Source: Motacilla alba alba
Lineage: Eukaryota; Chordata; Aves; Passeriformes; Motacillidae
Assembly: GCF_015832195.1 (NCBI RefSeq)
Contig: NC_052032.1
Span: forward strand, 9,182,618-9,246,617
DNA: 64,000 bases
Direction of reading: 5' to 3'
The notes beneath the pieces were generated by a model that was not told the DNA's origin, made no database searches, and worked only from the letters and a program-made list of their open reading frames with translations. The translations under genes and the position numbers were made by a program. Below are positions 29,021-41,900 of the stretch, piece after piece. The number at the start of each line of letters is the position of its first letter. Position 1 is the stretch's first letter.

Positions 29021-32000
29021 GCCTGAGTGTGCCTGAGTGTGCCCGAGTGTGCCTGAGTGTGCCTGAGTGTGCCTGAGTGTGCCCGGGTGTGCCCAAGTGT
29101 GCCCAAGTGTGTCTGAGTGTGCCTGGGTGTGCCCGAGTGTGTCTGAGTGTGCCCGAGTGTGTCTGAGTGTGCCTGGGTGTGCCCGGGTGTGTCTGAGTGT
29201 GTCTGAGTGTGCCCGAGCGTGCCCGGGTGTGCCTGAGTGTGCCTGAGTGTGCCTGAGTGTGCCCGAGTGTGCCTGAGTGTGCCGGAGTGTGTGCGAGTGT
29301 GCCTGGGTGTGCCCGAGTGTGCTTGAGTGTGCCTGGGTGTGCCTGGGTGTGCCTGAGTGTGCCCGAGCGTGCCTGAGTGTGCCCGAGTGTGCCTGAGTGT
29401 GCCTGAGTGTGCCTGGGTGTGCCTGGGTGTGCCTGAGTGTGCCCGAGTGTGCCCGAGTGTGCCTGGGTGTGCCTGAGTGTGTCTGAGTGTGCCTGAGTGT
29501 GCCCGAGCGTGCCTGAGTGTGCCCGCTTGTGCCTGAGTGTGCCTGAATGTGCCTGGGTGTGCCCGAGTGTGCCCGAGTGTGCCCGGGTGTGCCCGAGTGT
29601 GCCCGGGTGTGCCTGAGTGTGCCCGAGTGTGCCTGAGTGTGCCTGAGTGTGTCTGAGTGTGCCTGGGGGTGCCTGAGTGTGCCTGAGTGTGCCCGGGTGT
29701 GCCTGAGTGTGCCTGGATGTGCCTGAGTGTGCCCGAGTGTGCCCGGGTGTGCCTGAGTGTGTCTGAGTGTGCCCGGGTGTGCCCGAGTGTACCTGAGTGT
29801 GTCTGAGTGTGTCTGAGTGTGCCTGGGTGTGCCTGAGTGTGCCTGGGTGTGCCCGAGTGTGCCTGAGTGTGTCTGAGTGTGCCTGAGTGTGCCTGAGTGT
29901 GTCTGAGTGTGCCTGAGTGTGCCCGGGTGTGCCTGAGTGTGCCTGGGTGTGCCCGGGTGTGCCTGAGTGTGCCTGAGTGTGTCTGAGTGTGTCTGAGTGT
30001 GCCCGGGTGTGCCTGAGTGTGCCTGAGTGTGCCCGGGTGTGCCTGAGTGTGCCTGAGTGTGCCTGGGTGTGCCTGAGTGTGTCTGAGTGTGCCTGAGTGT
30101 GCCCGGGTGTGCCTGAGTGTGCCTGGGTGTGCCTGAGTGTGCCTGAGTGTGCCCGGGTGTGCCTGAGTGTGCCTGGATGTGCCTGAGTGTGTCTGAGTGT
30201 GCCTGAGTGTGCCTGAGTGTGTCTGAGTGTACCCGAGCGTGCCTGAGTGTGCCCGAGCGTGCCTGAGTGTGCCTGAGTGTGCCTGAGTGTGTCTGAGCGT
30301 GCCTGAGTGTGTCTGGGTGTGCCTGAGTGTGCCTGAGTGTGCCTGAGTGTGCCCGGGTGTGCCTGAGTGTGTCTGAGTGTGCCTGAGTGTGTCTGGGTGT
30401 GCTTGAGTGTGCCTGGGTGTGCCTGGGTGTGCCTGAGTGTTTCTGAGTGTGCCAGAGTGTGCCTGGGTGTGCCTGAGTGTGCCTGAGTGTGTCTGAGTGT
30501 GCCTGAGTGTGCCCGAGTGTGTCTGGGTGTGCATGAGTGTGCCTGAGTGTGTCTGAGTGTGCCTGAGTGTGTCTGGGTGTGCCTGAGTGTGCCTGAGTGT
30601 GCCCGAGCGTGCCTGAGTGTGCCCGAGTGTGCCCGGGTGTGCCTGAGTGTGCCTGAGTGTGCCCGAGTGTGCCCGAGTGTGTCTGAGTGTGCCTGGGTGT
30701 GCCTGAGTGTGCCCGAGCGTGCCTGAGTGTGCCTGAGTGTGTCTGGGTGTGTCTGAGTGTGTCTGAGTGTGCCCGAGCGTGCCCGGGTGTGCCTGAGTGT
30801 GCCTGAGTGTGCCGGAGTGTGTGCGAGTGTGCCTGGGTGTGCCCGAGTGTGCTTGAGTGTGCCTGGGTGTGCCTGGGTGTGCCTGAGTGTGTCTGAGTGT
30901 GCCCGAGTGTGCCCGAGTGTGTCTGAGTGTGCCTGAGTGTGTCTGAGTGTGTCTGAGTGTGCCTGGGTGTGCCTGAGTGTGTCTGAGTGTGCCCGAGCGT
31001 GCCTGAGTGTGCCCGAGCGTGCCTGAGTGTGCCTGAGTGTGCCTGAGTGTGTCTGAGTGTGCCTGAGTGTATCTGAGTGTGCCCGGGTGTGCCCGAGTGT
31101 GCCCGGGTGTGCCTGAGTGTGCCCGAGTGTGCCTGAGTGTGCCTGAGTGTGTCTGAGTGTGCCTGGGGGTGCCTGAGTGTGCCTGAGTGTGCCCGGGTGT
31201 GCCCGAGTGTGCCCGGGTGTGCCTGAGTGTGCCCGAGTGTGCCTGAGTGTGTCTGAGTGTGCCTGGGGGTGTCTGAGTGTGCCTGAGTGTGCCCGGGTGT
31301 GCCTGAGTGTGCCTGGATGTGCCTGAGTGTGCCCGAGTGTGCCCGGGTGTGCCTGAGTGTGTCTGAGTGTGCCCGGGTGTGCCCGAGTGTACCTGAGTGT
31401 GTCTGAGTGTTTCTGAGTGTGCCTGAGTGTGTCTGAGTGTGCCTGGGTGTGCCTGAGTGTGCCCGAGTGTGCCCGAGTGTGCCTGAGTGTGCCTGAGTGT
31501 GCCTGGGTGTGCCTGAGTGTGCCCGGGTGTGCCGGGGTGTGCCTGGGTGTGCCTGAGTGTGTCTGAGTGTGCCTGAGTGTGTCTGAGTGTGCGTGGTTGT
31601 GCCTGAGTGTGCCTGGGTGTGCCCGAGTGTGTCTGAGTGTGCCTGAGTGTGTCTGGGTGTGCCCGAGTGTGCCTGAGTGTGCCTGAGCGTGCCCGAGTGT
31701 GTCTGAGTGTGTCTGAGTGTGCCCGAGTGTGTCTGAGTGTGCCCGAGTGTGCCTGAGTGTGTCTGAGTGTGCCAGAGTGTGTCTGAGTGTGTCTGAGTGT
31801 GCCTGGGTGTGTGCGAGTGTGCCTGAGTGTGCCCGGGTGTGCCTGAGTGTGCCTGAGTGTGTCTGAGTGTGCCTGGGTGTGCCTGAGTGTGCCCGGGTGT
31901 GCCTGAGTGTGCCTGGATGTGCCTGAGTGTGTCTGAGTGTGCCTGGGTGTGCCTGAGTGTGCCTGGATGTGCCTGAGTGTGTCTGAGTGTGCCTGAGTGT

Positions 32001-33340
32001 GCCCGAGTGTGTCTGGGTGTGCATGAGTGTGCCTGAGTGTGTCTGAGTGTGCCTGAGTGTGTCTGGGTGTGCCTGAGTGTGCCTGAGTGTGCCCGAGCGT
32101 GCCTGAGTGTGCCCAAGTGTGCCCGGGTGTGCCTGAGTGTGCCTGAGTGTGCCCGAGTGTGCCTGAGTGTGTCTGAGTGTGCCTGGGTGTGCCTGAGTGT
32201 GCCCGAGCGTGCCTGAGTGTGCCTGAGTGTGTCTGGGTGTGCCTGAGTGTGCCTGAGTGTGTCTGAGTGTGTCTGAGTGTGCCCGGGTGTGCCCGAGTGT
32301 GCCTGAGTGTGCCTGAGTGTGCCCGAGTGTGCCCGGGTGTGCCTGAGTGTGCCTGAGTGTGTCTGAGTGTGCCCGGGTGTGCCCGAGTGTGCCTGAGTGT
32401 GCCTGAGTGTGCCTGAGTGTGTCTGAGTGTGCCTGGGTGTGCCTGAGTGTGTCTGAGTGTGCCTGAGTGTGCCCGAGTGTGCCTGAGTGTGCCTGGGTGT
32501 GCCTGAGTGTGCCCGGGTGTGCCGGGGTGTGCCCGGGCGTGCCCGAGTGTGTCTGAGTGTGCCTGGTTGTGCCTGAGTGTGCCTGGGTGTGCCCGAGTGT
32601 GCCCGAGTGTGTCTGAGTGTGCCTGAGTGTGTCTGGGTGTGCCCGAGTGTGCCTGAGTGTGCCTGAGTGTGCCCGAGTGTGCCTGAGTGTGCCTGAGGGT
32701 GCCTGAGTGTGCCTGAGTGTGCCTGAGTGTGCCTGAGGGTGCCTGAGTGTGCCTGGGTGTGCCTGAGTGTGTCTGAGTGTGCCTGGGTGTGCCTGAGTGT
32801 GCCCGAGCGTGCCTGAGTGTGCCTGAGTGTGTCTGGGTGTGTCTGAGTGTTCCTGGTTGTGCCTGAGTGTGCCCGGGTGTGCCTGAGTGTGCCCGAGCGT
32901 GCCTGAGTGTGCCTGAGTGTGTCTGAGTGTGCCCGAGTGTGCCCGAGTGTGCCTGAGTGTGCCTGAGTGTGTCTGAGTGTGCCAGAGTGTGCCTGAGTGT
33001 GCCTGAGTGTGTCTGAGTGTGTCTGAGTGTGCCTGGTTGTGCCTGAGTGTGCCCGAGTGTGTCTGAGTGTGCCCGAGCGTGCCTGAGTGTGTCTGAGTGT
33101 GCCTGGTTGTGCCTGAGTGTGCCCGAGTGTGTCTGAGTGTGCCCGAGCGTGCCTGAGTGTGTCTGAGTGTGCCCGGGTGTGTCTGAGTGTGCCTGGTTGT
33201 GCCTGAGTGTGCCTGGGTGTGCCCGAGCGTGCCTGAGTGTGTCTGAGTGTGCCCGGGTGTGTCTGAGTGTGCCTGGGTGTGCCTGGGTGTGCCTGGGTGT
33301 GCCTGGGTGTGTCTGAGTGTGCCTGGGTGTGCCCGAGTGT
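29021..33340. repeat. Giant 10-bp minisatellite, unit gcctgagtgt, 432 units, no length change seen
   Basis: The array is 4,320 bp of head-to-tail decamers. The common variants are gcctgagtgt, gcccgagtgt, gtctgagtgt, gcctgggtgt, gcccgggtgt and gcccgagcgt. Nearly all differences are transitions at unit positions 2, 4, 6 and 8. The register stays at exactly 10 bp from end to end. The reverse complement (acactcaggc) contains no stop in any frame, which creates three overlapping spurious ORFs of about 1,500 codons. Longer-range duplication is visible, for example the rare unit gcctgggggt and its neighbours recur 1,600 bp apart. The array lies alone in the TRAF1-C5 spacer, about 2.6 kb beyond the C5 stop. 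Confidence 0.97.
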
Positions 33341-35973
33341 GGCAGAGCACTTGGCTGAGTGAGACCACCTCGGGCTTGTGGCATGTCCTGAAAGACTCTG
33401 CACACAAAATCACTTCTTCCCTGCTTGGGGAACAATGGCCGGATTAAGGCACCCTTTGGCTCTGTCCCTAAATTAGTCCCAGCTCTCTGGCACAGCCCAG
33501 CAGCTTTCAGCCCCGAGCAAAGTGTGACTTTCACATGTCACTGTGCAGAACAGGCTGGAATTTGGGCTATTCAAGTCACTCACCAGCTTGGGTCATTGAG
33601 ATTAATTTCTGCTTGCAATGAGAAGAGAAAGGAGTTCATTTTGTGATGCTTAGCTGTCTAAAAAACCAGTAAAATACAAATGGAAATGTGCAGAAACAGG
33701 TATTTTTAAAAGGATAACACAGCATTAACCCTTAAATTTGTTATAATTCTGGAATTCAACCAACTCAGGCCTGCCAAGGGTGCCCAGGGAGAATCCCATT
33801 TGAATGGCATCTGCTGAGTTTCCTCATTCAAAGGGAAATATATGAAAAAGGAATAGAAGTCTAACGGCCAAACTTATTTAATTGCCCTTAGAGAGTCCTG
33901 CTTTCAGAGATGATCTGTGCAGGAAAGGTCAGCCATCCATTTTTTTTTGGAAAAGGGGGGATAAACGTGGGCAGGAGCACTCAGCTCTGAGGCCACTTCA
34001 TCAGCAGGGAGGCAGAGCAGTTCCCTGGCAGTGCCTGGCCTCTGGGAGCACTGCAGCAGTGGGGCAGGGAAATTCAAGTTCTTCTGGAAGCACTACAGCC
34101 CTTGGCTGGGAATTCAAAGGCTGGAACATTTGGAGACTTGCACATCACAGACATAAACAAGCAAGGAACAGAAAAACACTGTGTACAATTCAGAGAGAAA
34201 AAGCTCTGGTGTCCAGAATCCACAGCAAGCTTGGAAGGACAGAATGTGCTTTGAAATAATTTCAATTTCATAATAGAGATGAGTCACCTAAGCAGTGATT
34301 ATTCCAAGAATTTCCATGTTTGCTGGGATTCATCCTGGGGGCTGTTTGGTGCCTCAGAACTCTCTGACCATGAGGCACCAAGGTTGGCACCGAGCTCTAA
34401 AACCACTCCCAGGGCACTTCCAGCTTCTCCTGCCCTGCAGAAATCTGCCAACATCATCTGCATGTGGAAGCAGATGGAGACACAGATACACCTTTCCCCC
34501 ACGTGGTTTTGCTGTGAAAGTCAAGCCATGCCACGTGGGGAAGGGAAATCCTCCTGCCACTGGGATCTGTACACACCTCCATCCTACACAGGGCTCATTA
34601 TCTGTACAAATGTTCCCTTTGAAATCCATGCATTTGAAGTGTATTGCTGATCTCAGTGATAAACTGGATAGTTAATTCTGAATAGAAACAGAGATAACAA
34701 ATAAGATTAAAGATTTTTTTTTTTAATTAGTGACTGCAATTTGATATTTAAGAGCAGCATTTTTATGTGTTATTTTAAAATAACTGGTCTTCAGGAGCCT
34801 TTTTTGCAGTCTGGCTCACTAAAAATCAATAGAAGTGAAATGTCACAAGTCACCTGTGACAACAAGACACGCTCTTGTCATTTAAAGAGATAATTAGGTC
34901 TCACAATACACAGCCACCAGTTCAGAAGCAGCAATGTTTACAGGTGGCCTGTCTAGACAGCCCCACTGAGCATTTCCATGCACTGCTCCCTGCAGTTTGA
35001 ATTTATATCCAGTTATTACTGGACACAGTGTGAGCTTCTTGTGCTTCTTAGAAAGTTTGGAGGATGAAAAAAAAGTCAAATACTCACAGAGCCAAAATTA
35101 AAAATTGCATCATCTCTGAATATCTTCTTTCCACATCTTAAATGTTCTGGATTGAGATATTCCTAAGAGAGAGGGAAAACAGTAATTTTAAAGTTCTTGG
35201 ACGTGCTGCTTTTGGGCAACTCCTCAATACAAATAAAAACGTGTGCAACTGTACTTTGTATCAAATTCCCTTCTCAGTTTTACTGGGAACCAAGGTGATT
35301 TGTGCCAGGAGCTGCGAGCAGGAAAATTGGCCTTTCATCTGCCACTTTCCTGGAGGCAAGGCAAGATTTTTAACTGTCAAATTCACTCATCAAATGCAAA
35401 GGAACATTTGTTTTAATCCACCTAAGTTACAGGAGATGTTGATTCAGTTGACTGTGTCTGAAAACACCAATAATAAAGGCACACATATAATTGAAGAATT
35501 TTGTTTGGTTTTTTGTTTGTTTTTTTTTTAACAAGAAAGCAGAGCATAAAACCAGCATCAGTTACTGTCAGGAATGGAAATGTAGGAATTCAAAAAAGAG
35601 TGCAAAAGGAAAAGCTAAGGAATGAAGTTTCTTTCCCAGAGAGCTTACAAAGTGGCTGCATATATTTATGTTCTGATAAGGCTTGGGTTTAGTGACAAGA
35701 CAGTGCTTTCCATGTTTGTTTTTGCAGTCAATTCACTTCTTTTGACTTCAATGTCTTTGCACCTTTCTGTGTTATTCTCTCATCCAAGCTTAAAAATCAT
35801 ATTTGAGCATTACTCTGCTGTAATGACATTGCTATAAAATACATGCCAAGATAATTTTTTATGAGAACTCTTAATGAGTCTTCAGTCAAAAAGAACTAAT
35901 AAATAGGCGAGGATTTTTCTTCTTTTCAATGGGATTAGATCTGGATTTTTAATTTAAAAACTGTCCAAGTGAA
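33341..35973. other. TRAF1-C5 intergenic region, right part, including the C5 3' flank
   Basis: No gene is recognised. The C5 3' UTR must occupy the right end. The nearest minus-strand poly(A)-like hexamer is ATTAAA at 35953-35948, only 21 bases past the stop. I saw no canonical AATAAA close by, so the true 3' end is uncertain. Confidence 0.5.
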
Positions 35974-38900
35974 TTAACAGCCACTGATGAGGAGATCTTC
36001 AGCAAAATCATCCATTGTGTTCAGAAACTCCTGACAGGATGCACAGGCTGTGTCTGAAGGCCACCACTCAATCCAAGTGCTGGAGTCCAAAGGGTACTGG
36101 AACCTAAGAAGACAACAGACAATTCTCATTTGCTGCTAAGATTTGGGAAGGAAAATGTCAAACAGAAAAAAAAAAATGACAGCATGGAAGTGCTTGCTCT
36201 GTGTTCGTAATCCTGCTCTAAGTGTGCACATCTGATGCCACATTGTGTGACTGCTGGTTGAATGCTTTCAAAATTAAATCAATTCTGTGCCTCGCAAGAA
36301 TTATTACATACAAACACTTTAAGATTAAATCTCAGCATGTCCTGGTGGTAAATGACTTACTTGAAACTGTAACCAATGCTTATCTTTAGGGCTTCTTTTC
36401 CCATGATCAAATACTGCTCTCCTGGGGTCAATTCAACTTCTGTGCAAGACTTCTTTTTAACAAAGGTTATTTCACTATTTTTTTGAGCAAAAGCCTGCCC
36501 TGAAGTAAAAAAAGAAAACAAATAAACAATCAAGAATTGGACAATTACACAGAAAGAATTCCCAGTAATTCATATATTAGATAGAAAACACTAAAATGTT
36601 CTACAGTACTGCACAGCCAGGGGATCTCTTTGCCACTGTTCTAAAACAGGAAAATTTAATTATATAAAACATGTCTCTAGTAAAAGATTTTTCAATTAAA
36701 TCTGAATGGTGAATAAGCCTTGTGCACATTAAATAATTTAATATTATAGTAATGTTAAGGAAATATGGGATGCTTAAACTCAGAGGACAAAGGGGTGAAA
36801 ATCAGCTTCAGTTCCACAGGCCCCATGAGCAACAGGTGAGACAGTGAGTGCCCAAGATCATTCCAACTCCTTTCTCCCAGGAGCAGAAACATGGAACTCA
36901 CCCCTTTTATAGAGGTCCAGAAGATTTGCAGAATACTTCACAAAAAACCCCTCCTCAGTGCGAGATAAGATGTTCACTTTATAAACTGCAGAACGACACA
37001 AAGCAGAACCCAGTTATTCCTTGCTCCTGCCGTGCATCCCGAGTGTCTTAGAGAGGCTCAGAGGGAGAATTTTGTGTCCCTTTACAACCCTGATTCCTGG
37101 GAATGCAATGGTTTTAGGGGCAGAAGGGACTGGGAGGTGCTGCCCGCACCAAACCTGAGGGGAGCTGTGGGTAGAACTCACCTTTCTCTACATTACTCTA
37201 CACAGCCACACTGAATTTCTAACCACTACAGCTGTAATTTGAACTAGATGTTGTGCAGCAGCAGCAGACAGAGCAAACAGCCATGTGAGAGCAGGGAAAG
37301 AGGCAGTGAGAGCCCCATTACCATAAGCAGTGTCCTCCTGGCAGGCAGCCTCTCTCCTGCTCTCAGCAGTCACCGACCCGCCGAGTCTCTCCTGGATTTT
37401 ACCACACTCAGCTACGAGGAGAAAGGGAAAGGCAGAGGTAAGGGAATGCCAGTGTCCCCAAAGAAAGCATGCACTTCCATCATCCTGCATGGGAAAATTA
37501 ACAGAGCAACACCATAAGTATGGGATTGCATGCTGGAACAGTGAACATTTAAAATACAAAATAACGCCCTCGAACACCAGGCTTAATCCAGTCAGACTTC
37601 CATGATCACACTGCACACGGGTGTAAATTTCTTTTTAATGCAAAATTTGGAGGGGAAACAGCTGTGTTCTTATGAGGACGTTTTTCTTATGTTCAGTGTG
37701 GCTTTGTTCAAAGCACTACACTGCGTTTTCTCACCAAGTAAAATGAGGAAACATCTTCAGAAAAAGCTCACCTTCCATGCATTTGCATTCATCTCCTTCA
37801 CACAATCTCATCAGTTTTTCATTTCCATAGGGGTTATAAAGTATGGTGCATCTTTTGTCTAGAAGATACAGAAAGAAATAAAAATTACGTGTAGAAAATC
37901 AAAGTCTAAGCTGTCAACACTGAAACTTGGCAAGGCAAAAGTCACCCGAGCTTCAAATAAAATGGAGTAAAAAATCTGTTAAAGCTGGGCAAATTTAATT
38001 CTTTGTGAGGAATACAGAGCTAAAAGGCAAAGAAGGATGGGAAGAGCTGGAACACATACCTGGTGCGTGATATTCATACACAGTGAAGGTGGCAGGGTTC
38101 AGCATTCCAACCCGGAAAAGCTCACCGATCCTGAAGCCAACACACAGGAACTTGTGAGCCGGCACCTGTTTGAGAGACACATGAATTAAGGAGCTCTAAA
38201 GGAGGCCAAACGATTCCAAAGAGTAAAAGCAGTGCTTACAGTCAGAGAAGGGGTAACATACAGAGTCTATCTGCAGGAGAACATGCCCATCTTTTATCTC
38301 ATAATCTGCTATCAGCTGATCAACTCCACTCGCAAGCTGCAGGGCACAGAAGAAGATGAAGGACAGTAAATATTACAGCTCTGTCATACAAAGCCAGTAA
38401 GGGGAAAGCCATTCTTGAATACTTGCAGTAGATAAATCCTCTGGATTGGCTTCCACTCCACTGACCAGCCCTATGTCCATCACGGCATGAGCAGAGCCCG
38501 ACCGGGGCTCCCTGGCACTGGGCCTGTACCTGAATTAGATTAGAGCCACTATTAGTTAATTATGACTGAAATGAAACAGGCCTCTTTGAGTGTGATCCCA
38601 GAAAAACCTGAGCAAAATTCTGTCAACACTTAGGCCCCGGTGAACTCATAATGAAGCAAAACAGTCCAGGGGAATCCATTCAGATTTCTGCCAACGCCAT
38701 GCATGAAGAAGCTTTTAATGCTTATGTTCCAGGAGAGCCCAAATATAAGCAGAACACTCCTTCCCACAGAGATCATGAGCGCTGGCTGCAATTCTGCTCA
38801 CACAAGTACATAAGAGTGAAGAAACAGAAAGAAAAGATCAGGAGAGCTGATGGAATTATTAATGAAAACCTCACTTACTTTGCACAAGCCTCCAGGCGCC

Positions 38901-41900
38901 CCAGGGGTTCCCCCTCTCCTCTTATGCGACCTGTTCGTGGCAAGTGGAGCCAAAGAATTTCAGAACTCTCCAGAAGCAGCAGCCCAAAACTCTCACAAAG
39001 CATTTTCATGGTTGGAAAGTAATTCTCTACATTGTTTTGGTGGCTATTTCTATAGGAATTCATTATCTAGCCATGAACAAGTAACATTTACCTGCTTGGT
39101 AATTCAGGCAAAATGACAGCTTTAAGGTTTACTGTAGTTTATTGTGTGTTTATAATATTTAAACTTAGAATTTGGTTCTGTCCCCTGTTGTAATTGGAAT
39201 TCTCAGTGCTTTGTAGAACTCACTGTAACCTCTCCCACTCCCCGTCCTAGTTCTTTCTTCTCAATCCCCCACCTGTAAAAACTCTTCCATAAATGACTAA
39301 AAATGAACCTAACAGAAATAAAGTAAATATTAATTCTATTCACAAAAAGGCAGTCATTTCAAACAGGGCTAAAAAAAGCTTTTAGCAATTTCTTTTCCAG
39401 TTTTGCATATAGAAAGTGGCAGAATTTATTTCCTTCTTAATACAAAAACACTCATAAAAAACCCAGGATTTTTTCCCCTCCCTCCCTTGCACTGATCCAA
39501 GTAGCAACATTTAAAATAATTTAAAATTATATTAACCCTTTACCATCATCTCTCTTGGGAACAATCTTCAGCTCAAAGTTACAGGAGTCCTCAGAAGTCC
39601 CAATGGTGTTATACACTGTCCTCACCTGCACACACACAAATAAATCAGACACAACAGAAGCAGCATTAAACAATCCTCAAAACTGGCATAAAACTGTAAA
39701 AACTCACACTGGGAAGAACAGAAACAAGTCTGGTTTATTGGTAATATAAAAAATACCAGCAAAGCAGAGCTAACAAATTATCAGCATAGAAATAAACGAG
39801 GAGTTCTTGAGCAAAACCACAGCATGTAAAGAAAAGAGAAGTTCCATTTAAAGAAACCTGGTTGCATACTCACATTTACTGTAGCTATGCCAGTGCTGCT
39901 GCCAGTGCTCACATACAGATCATCTTCCAAAGGTACCTAAAGAATTGGTGAGGAACAAGAAGTCACACACAAATAATCAAGATTAGCAACAATTCAGTCA
40001 GCTGATCTGCTTGTCTTGCTTACATTTCAAATACGTAACAGCTTCTGCAGGAATATTAAATTTAAATGAATATTCAAATATACTAAATTTACCGAGAGGC
40101 TAAGAATTCTGGTTTCTCTTTTTAAAGCAGTGTTATTCACTCACTGTCATAGTTCTTCCCACGAAATTGTCTTCTGTCAGTTTAAATAAGTTCAGGGGTC
40201 CACCATTTTTGTAGGACACTTTAACATCCATGTCCAAACGCAGCCGTTTGACAAGAAGGGAATATTCAGTCAGGGCCTCAAGGGCATTAATAGTGTCCTG
40301 TCAGAAACCAATCACAAAGAATTAACTCCAGAGATTCCATTTATAAAATTTCAGTTTATTTTAATGAAGAGAAGTCAGATTTCCTACAGACCAAGAACAT
40401 CATGGCAATGGATCTACTTGATACTAATCCCACACACAGGACTCTGATGATGGCATTTAATTGAATTATCCTCTTCAAATGTTGCTACCACAGAATCATG
40501 GAATGGTTTGGGTTGGAATAGACCTTAAAGCCCCTCTCATTCCAGGGACACCTCCCACCAGACCAGGTTGCTCCAAGCTCCATCCAGCCTGGCCTGGGAT
40601 GTCCAGGGATGGAAAAAAATGTTTCAGATTTTGGTACTTCAAGAATGAGGACAAAATACGTAAAAGCACACCTGAGTTGAGTAAAATCCTCCCCCGTATC
40701 TCTGTTCTTCAGAGAGCCATTTGATGATGGGCTTGGCATAGTCACTGTCCCCTCTTAGCAAAGTCGTGAGCAAGGCGTAGGCTGTGGTTTCAACCATTTG
40801 TGCAGTGACAGAGCTGGGGGTTGGCTGTTGTGCTTTGAAGGCATCTTTCCAAAACCTGCAGATGGGAGGGTCACCTGCAGGAGGAGAAGAGGCTTCAGGT
40901 GCAAGCCCAGCAGCAGCTCTGCTGCACTAGGTGAGGCACTGCCCACCCAGGGCCAGGAGACGGGCAGGAGCTCACTCTGCACCCATCAGGCATGGAAACC
41001 TGTGGCATTTGCTGGGTCCTCAGGATGAAGGAGGAATTGATATATTATATTAAAGAATGCTATACCAGAACTATACTACTGAATAGAGAAAGGATACAGA
41101 GAGAACAAGAATGATAATGAAAACTCATGACTCCTCTCCAGAGTCCGACACAGCCTGAGGGTGACTGGTCATTGAGCAAAACCAATTCACATGAAACCAA
41201 CCAAACAATGACCAGCTGGTAAACAATGCCCAAGCCACATTCCAAAGCAGCAAAACAGGGAGAAGCAATCAGATAATTATTGTTTTCATTTTTCTCTGCA
41301 GCTTCTCAGCTTCCCAGGAAGAGAAATCCTGGCGAAGGGATTTTTCCAGAAAATACGACAGCGACAGAAACCCACTACACAAAAAACCTGATGTTTTCAA
41401 AGTGCTGAGTACAGATGTGGTGCTGATGGGGACAGGGCTGGCCAGGGGCAGAGGGAATGCAGCAGTACCTGTGACAAAGGCCTCTCTCTTCAGGGCAGAG
41501 AAGGTGGCCCGTGCTGCGATGTGGTTGGGGTCCAGCAGGGCCAGCGCGTAGGCGGTGATGGCCATGGTGAAGGGGCTCTGGGCCAGCTGCACGTTCTGCA
41601 CCAAATAATCCCCTGCTCTGCTCCTGGCATCGTGGATTTTCTGAAAACATGGACAGCTTAGAGCTCACAGCCACCACACTGACCCTAAAGAAACACAGCT
41701 TCTCTGTCAGGACTATACAGATACAGAATGTCTTCTGCAATAGCTTAACATGAATCCAGAAATTCCTCGTTGTTCTTTTGCTGGCTTTGAAAGACAAAGA
41801 GTGACGAAGCAAATAAATCTGTGAAACTGAAAAAAAACCTCTTGACTTTTTAAAAAAAAAAAAGTTAAGAAAAGGAAAGAAATTAGAAGCCCAGAGCATG

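Noticed and set aside
28824..33534. Three overlapping minus-strand ORFs of about 1,470-1,530 codons with repeated HTQAHSGTLR-like protein
   Set aside because: They exist because the decamer acactcaggc has no stop in any frame. All three frames encode permutations of the same decapeptide. There is no domain, no splice context and no codon bias that favours one frame.
38879..39063. Reading through the short C5 exon 33 as a longer ORF
   Set aside because: Only 38879-38930 aligns with C5 ([18 protein letters not shown]) and has proper acceptor and donor. The upstream part of the ORF is intron.
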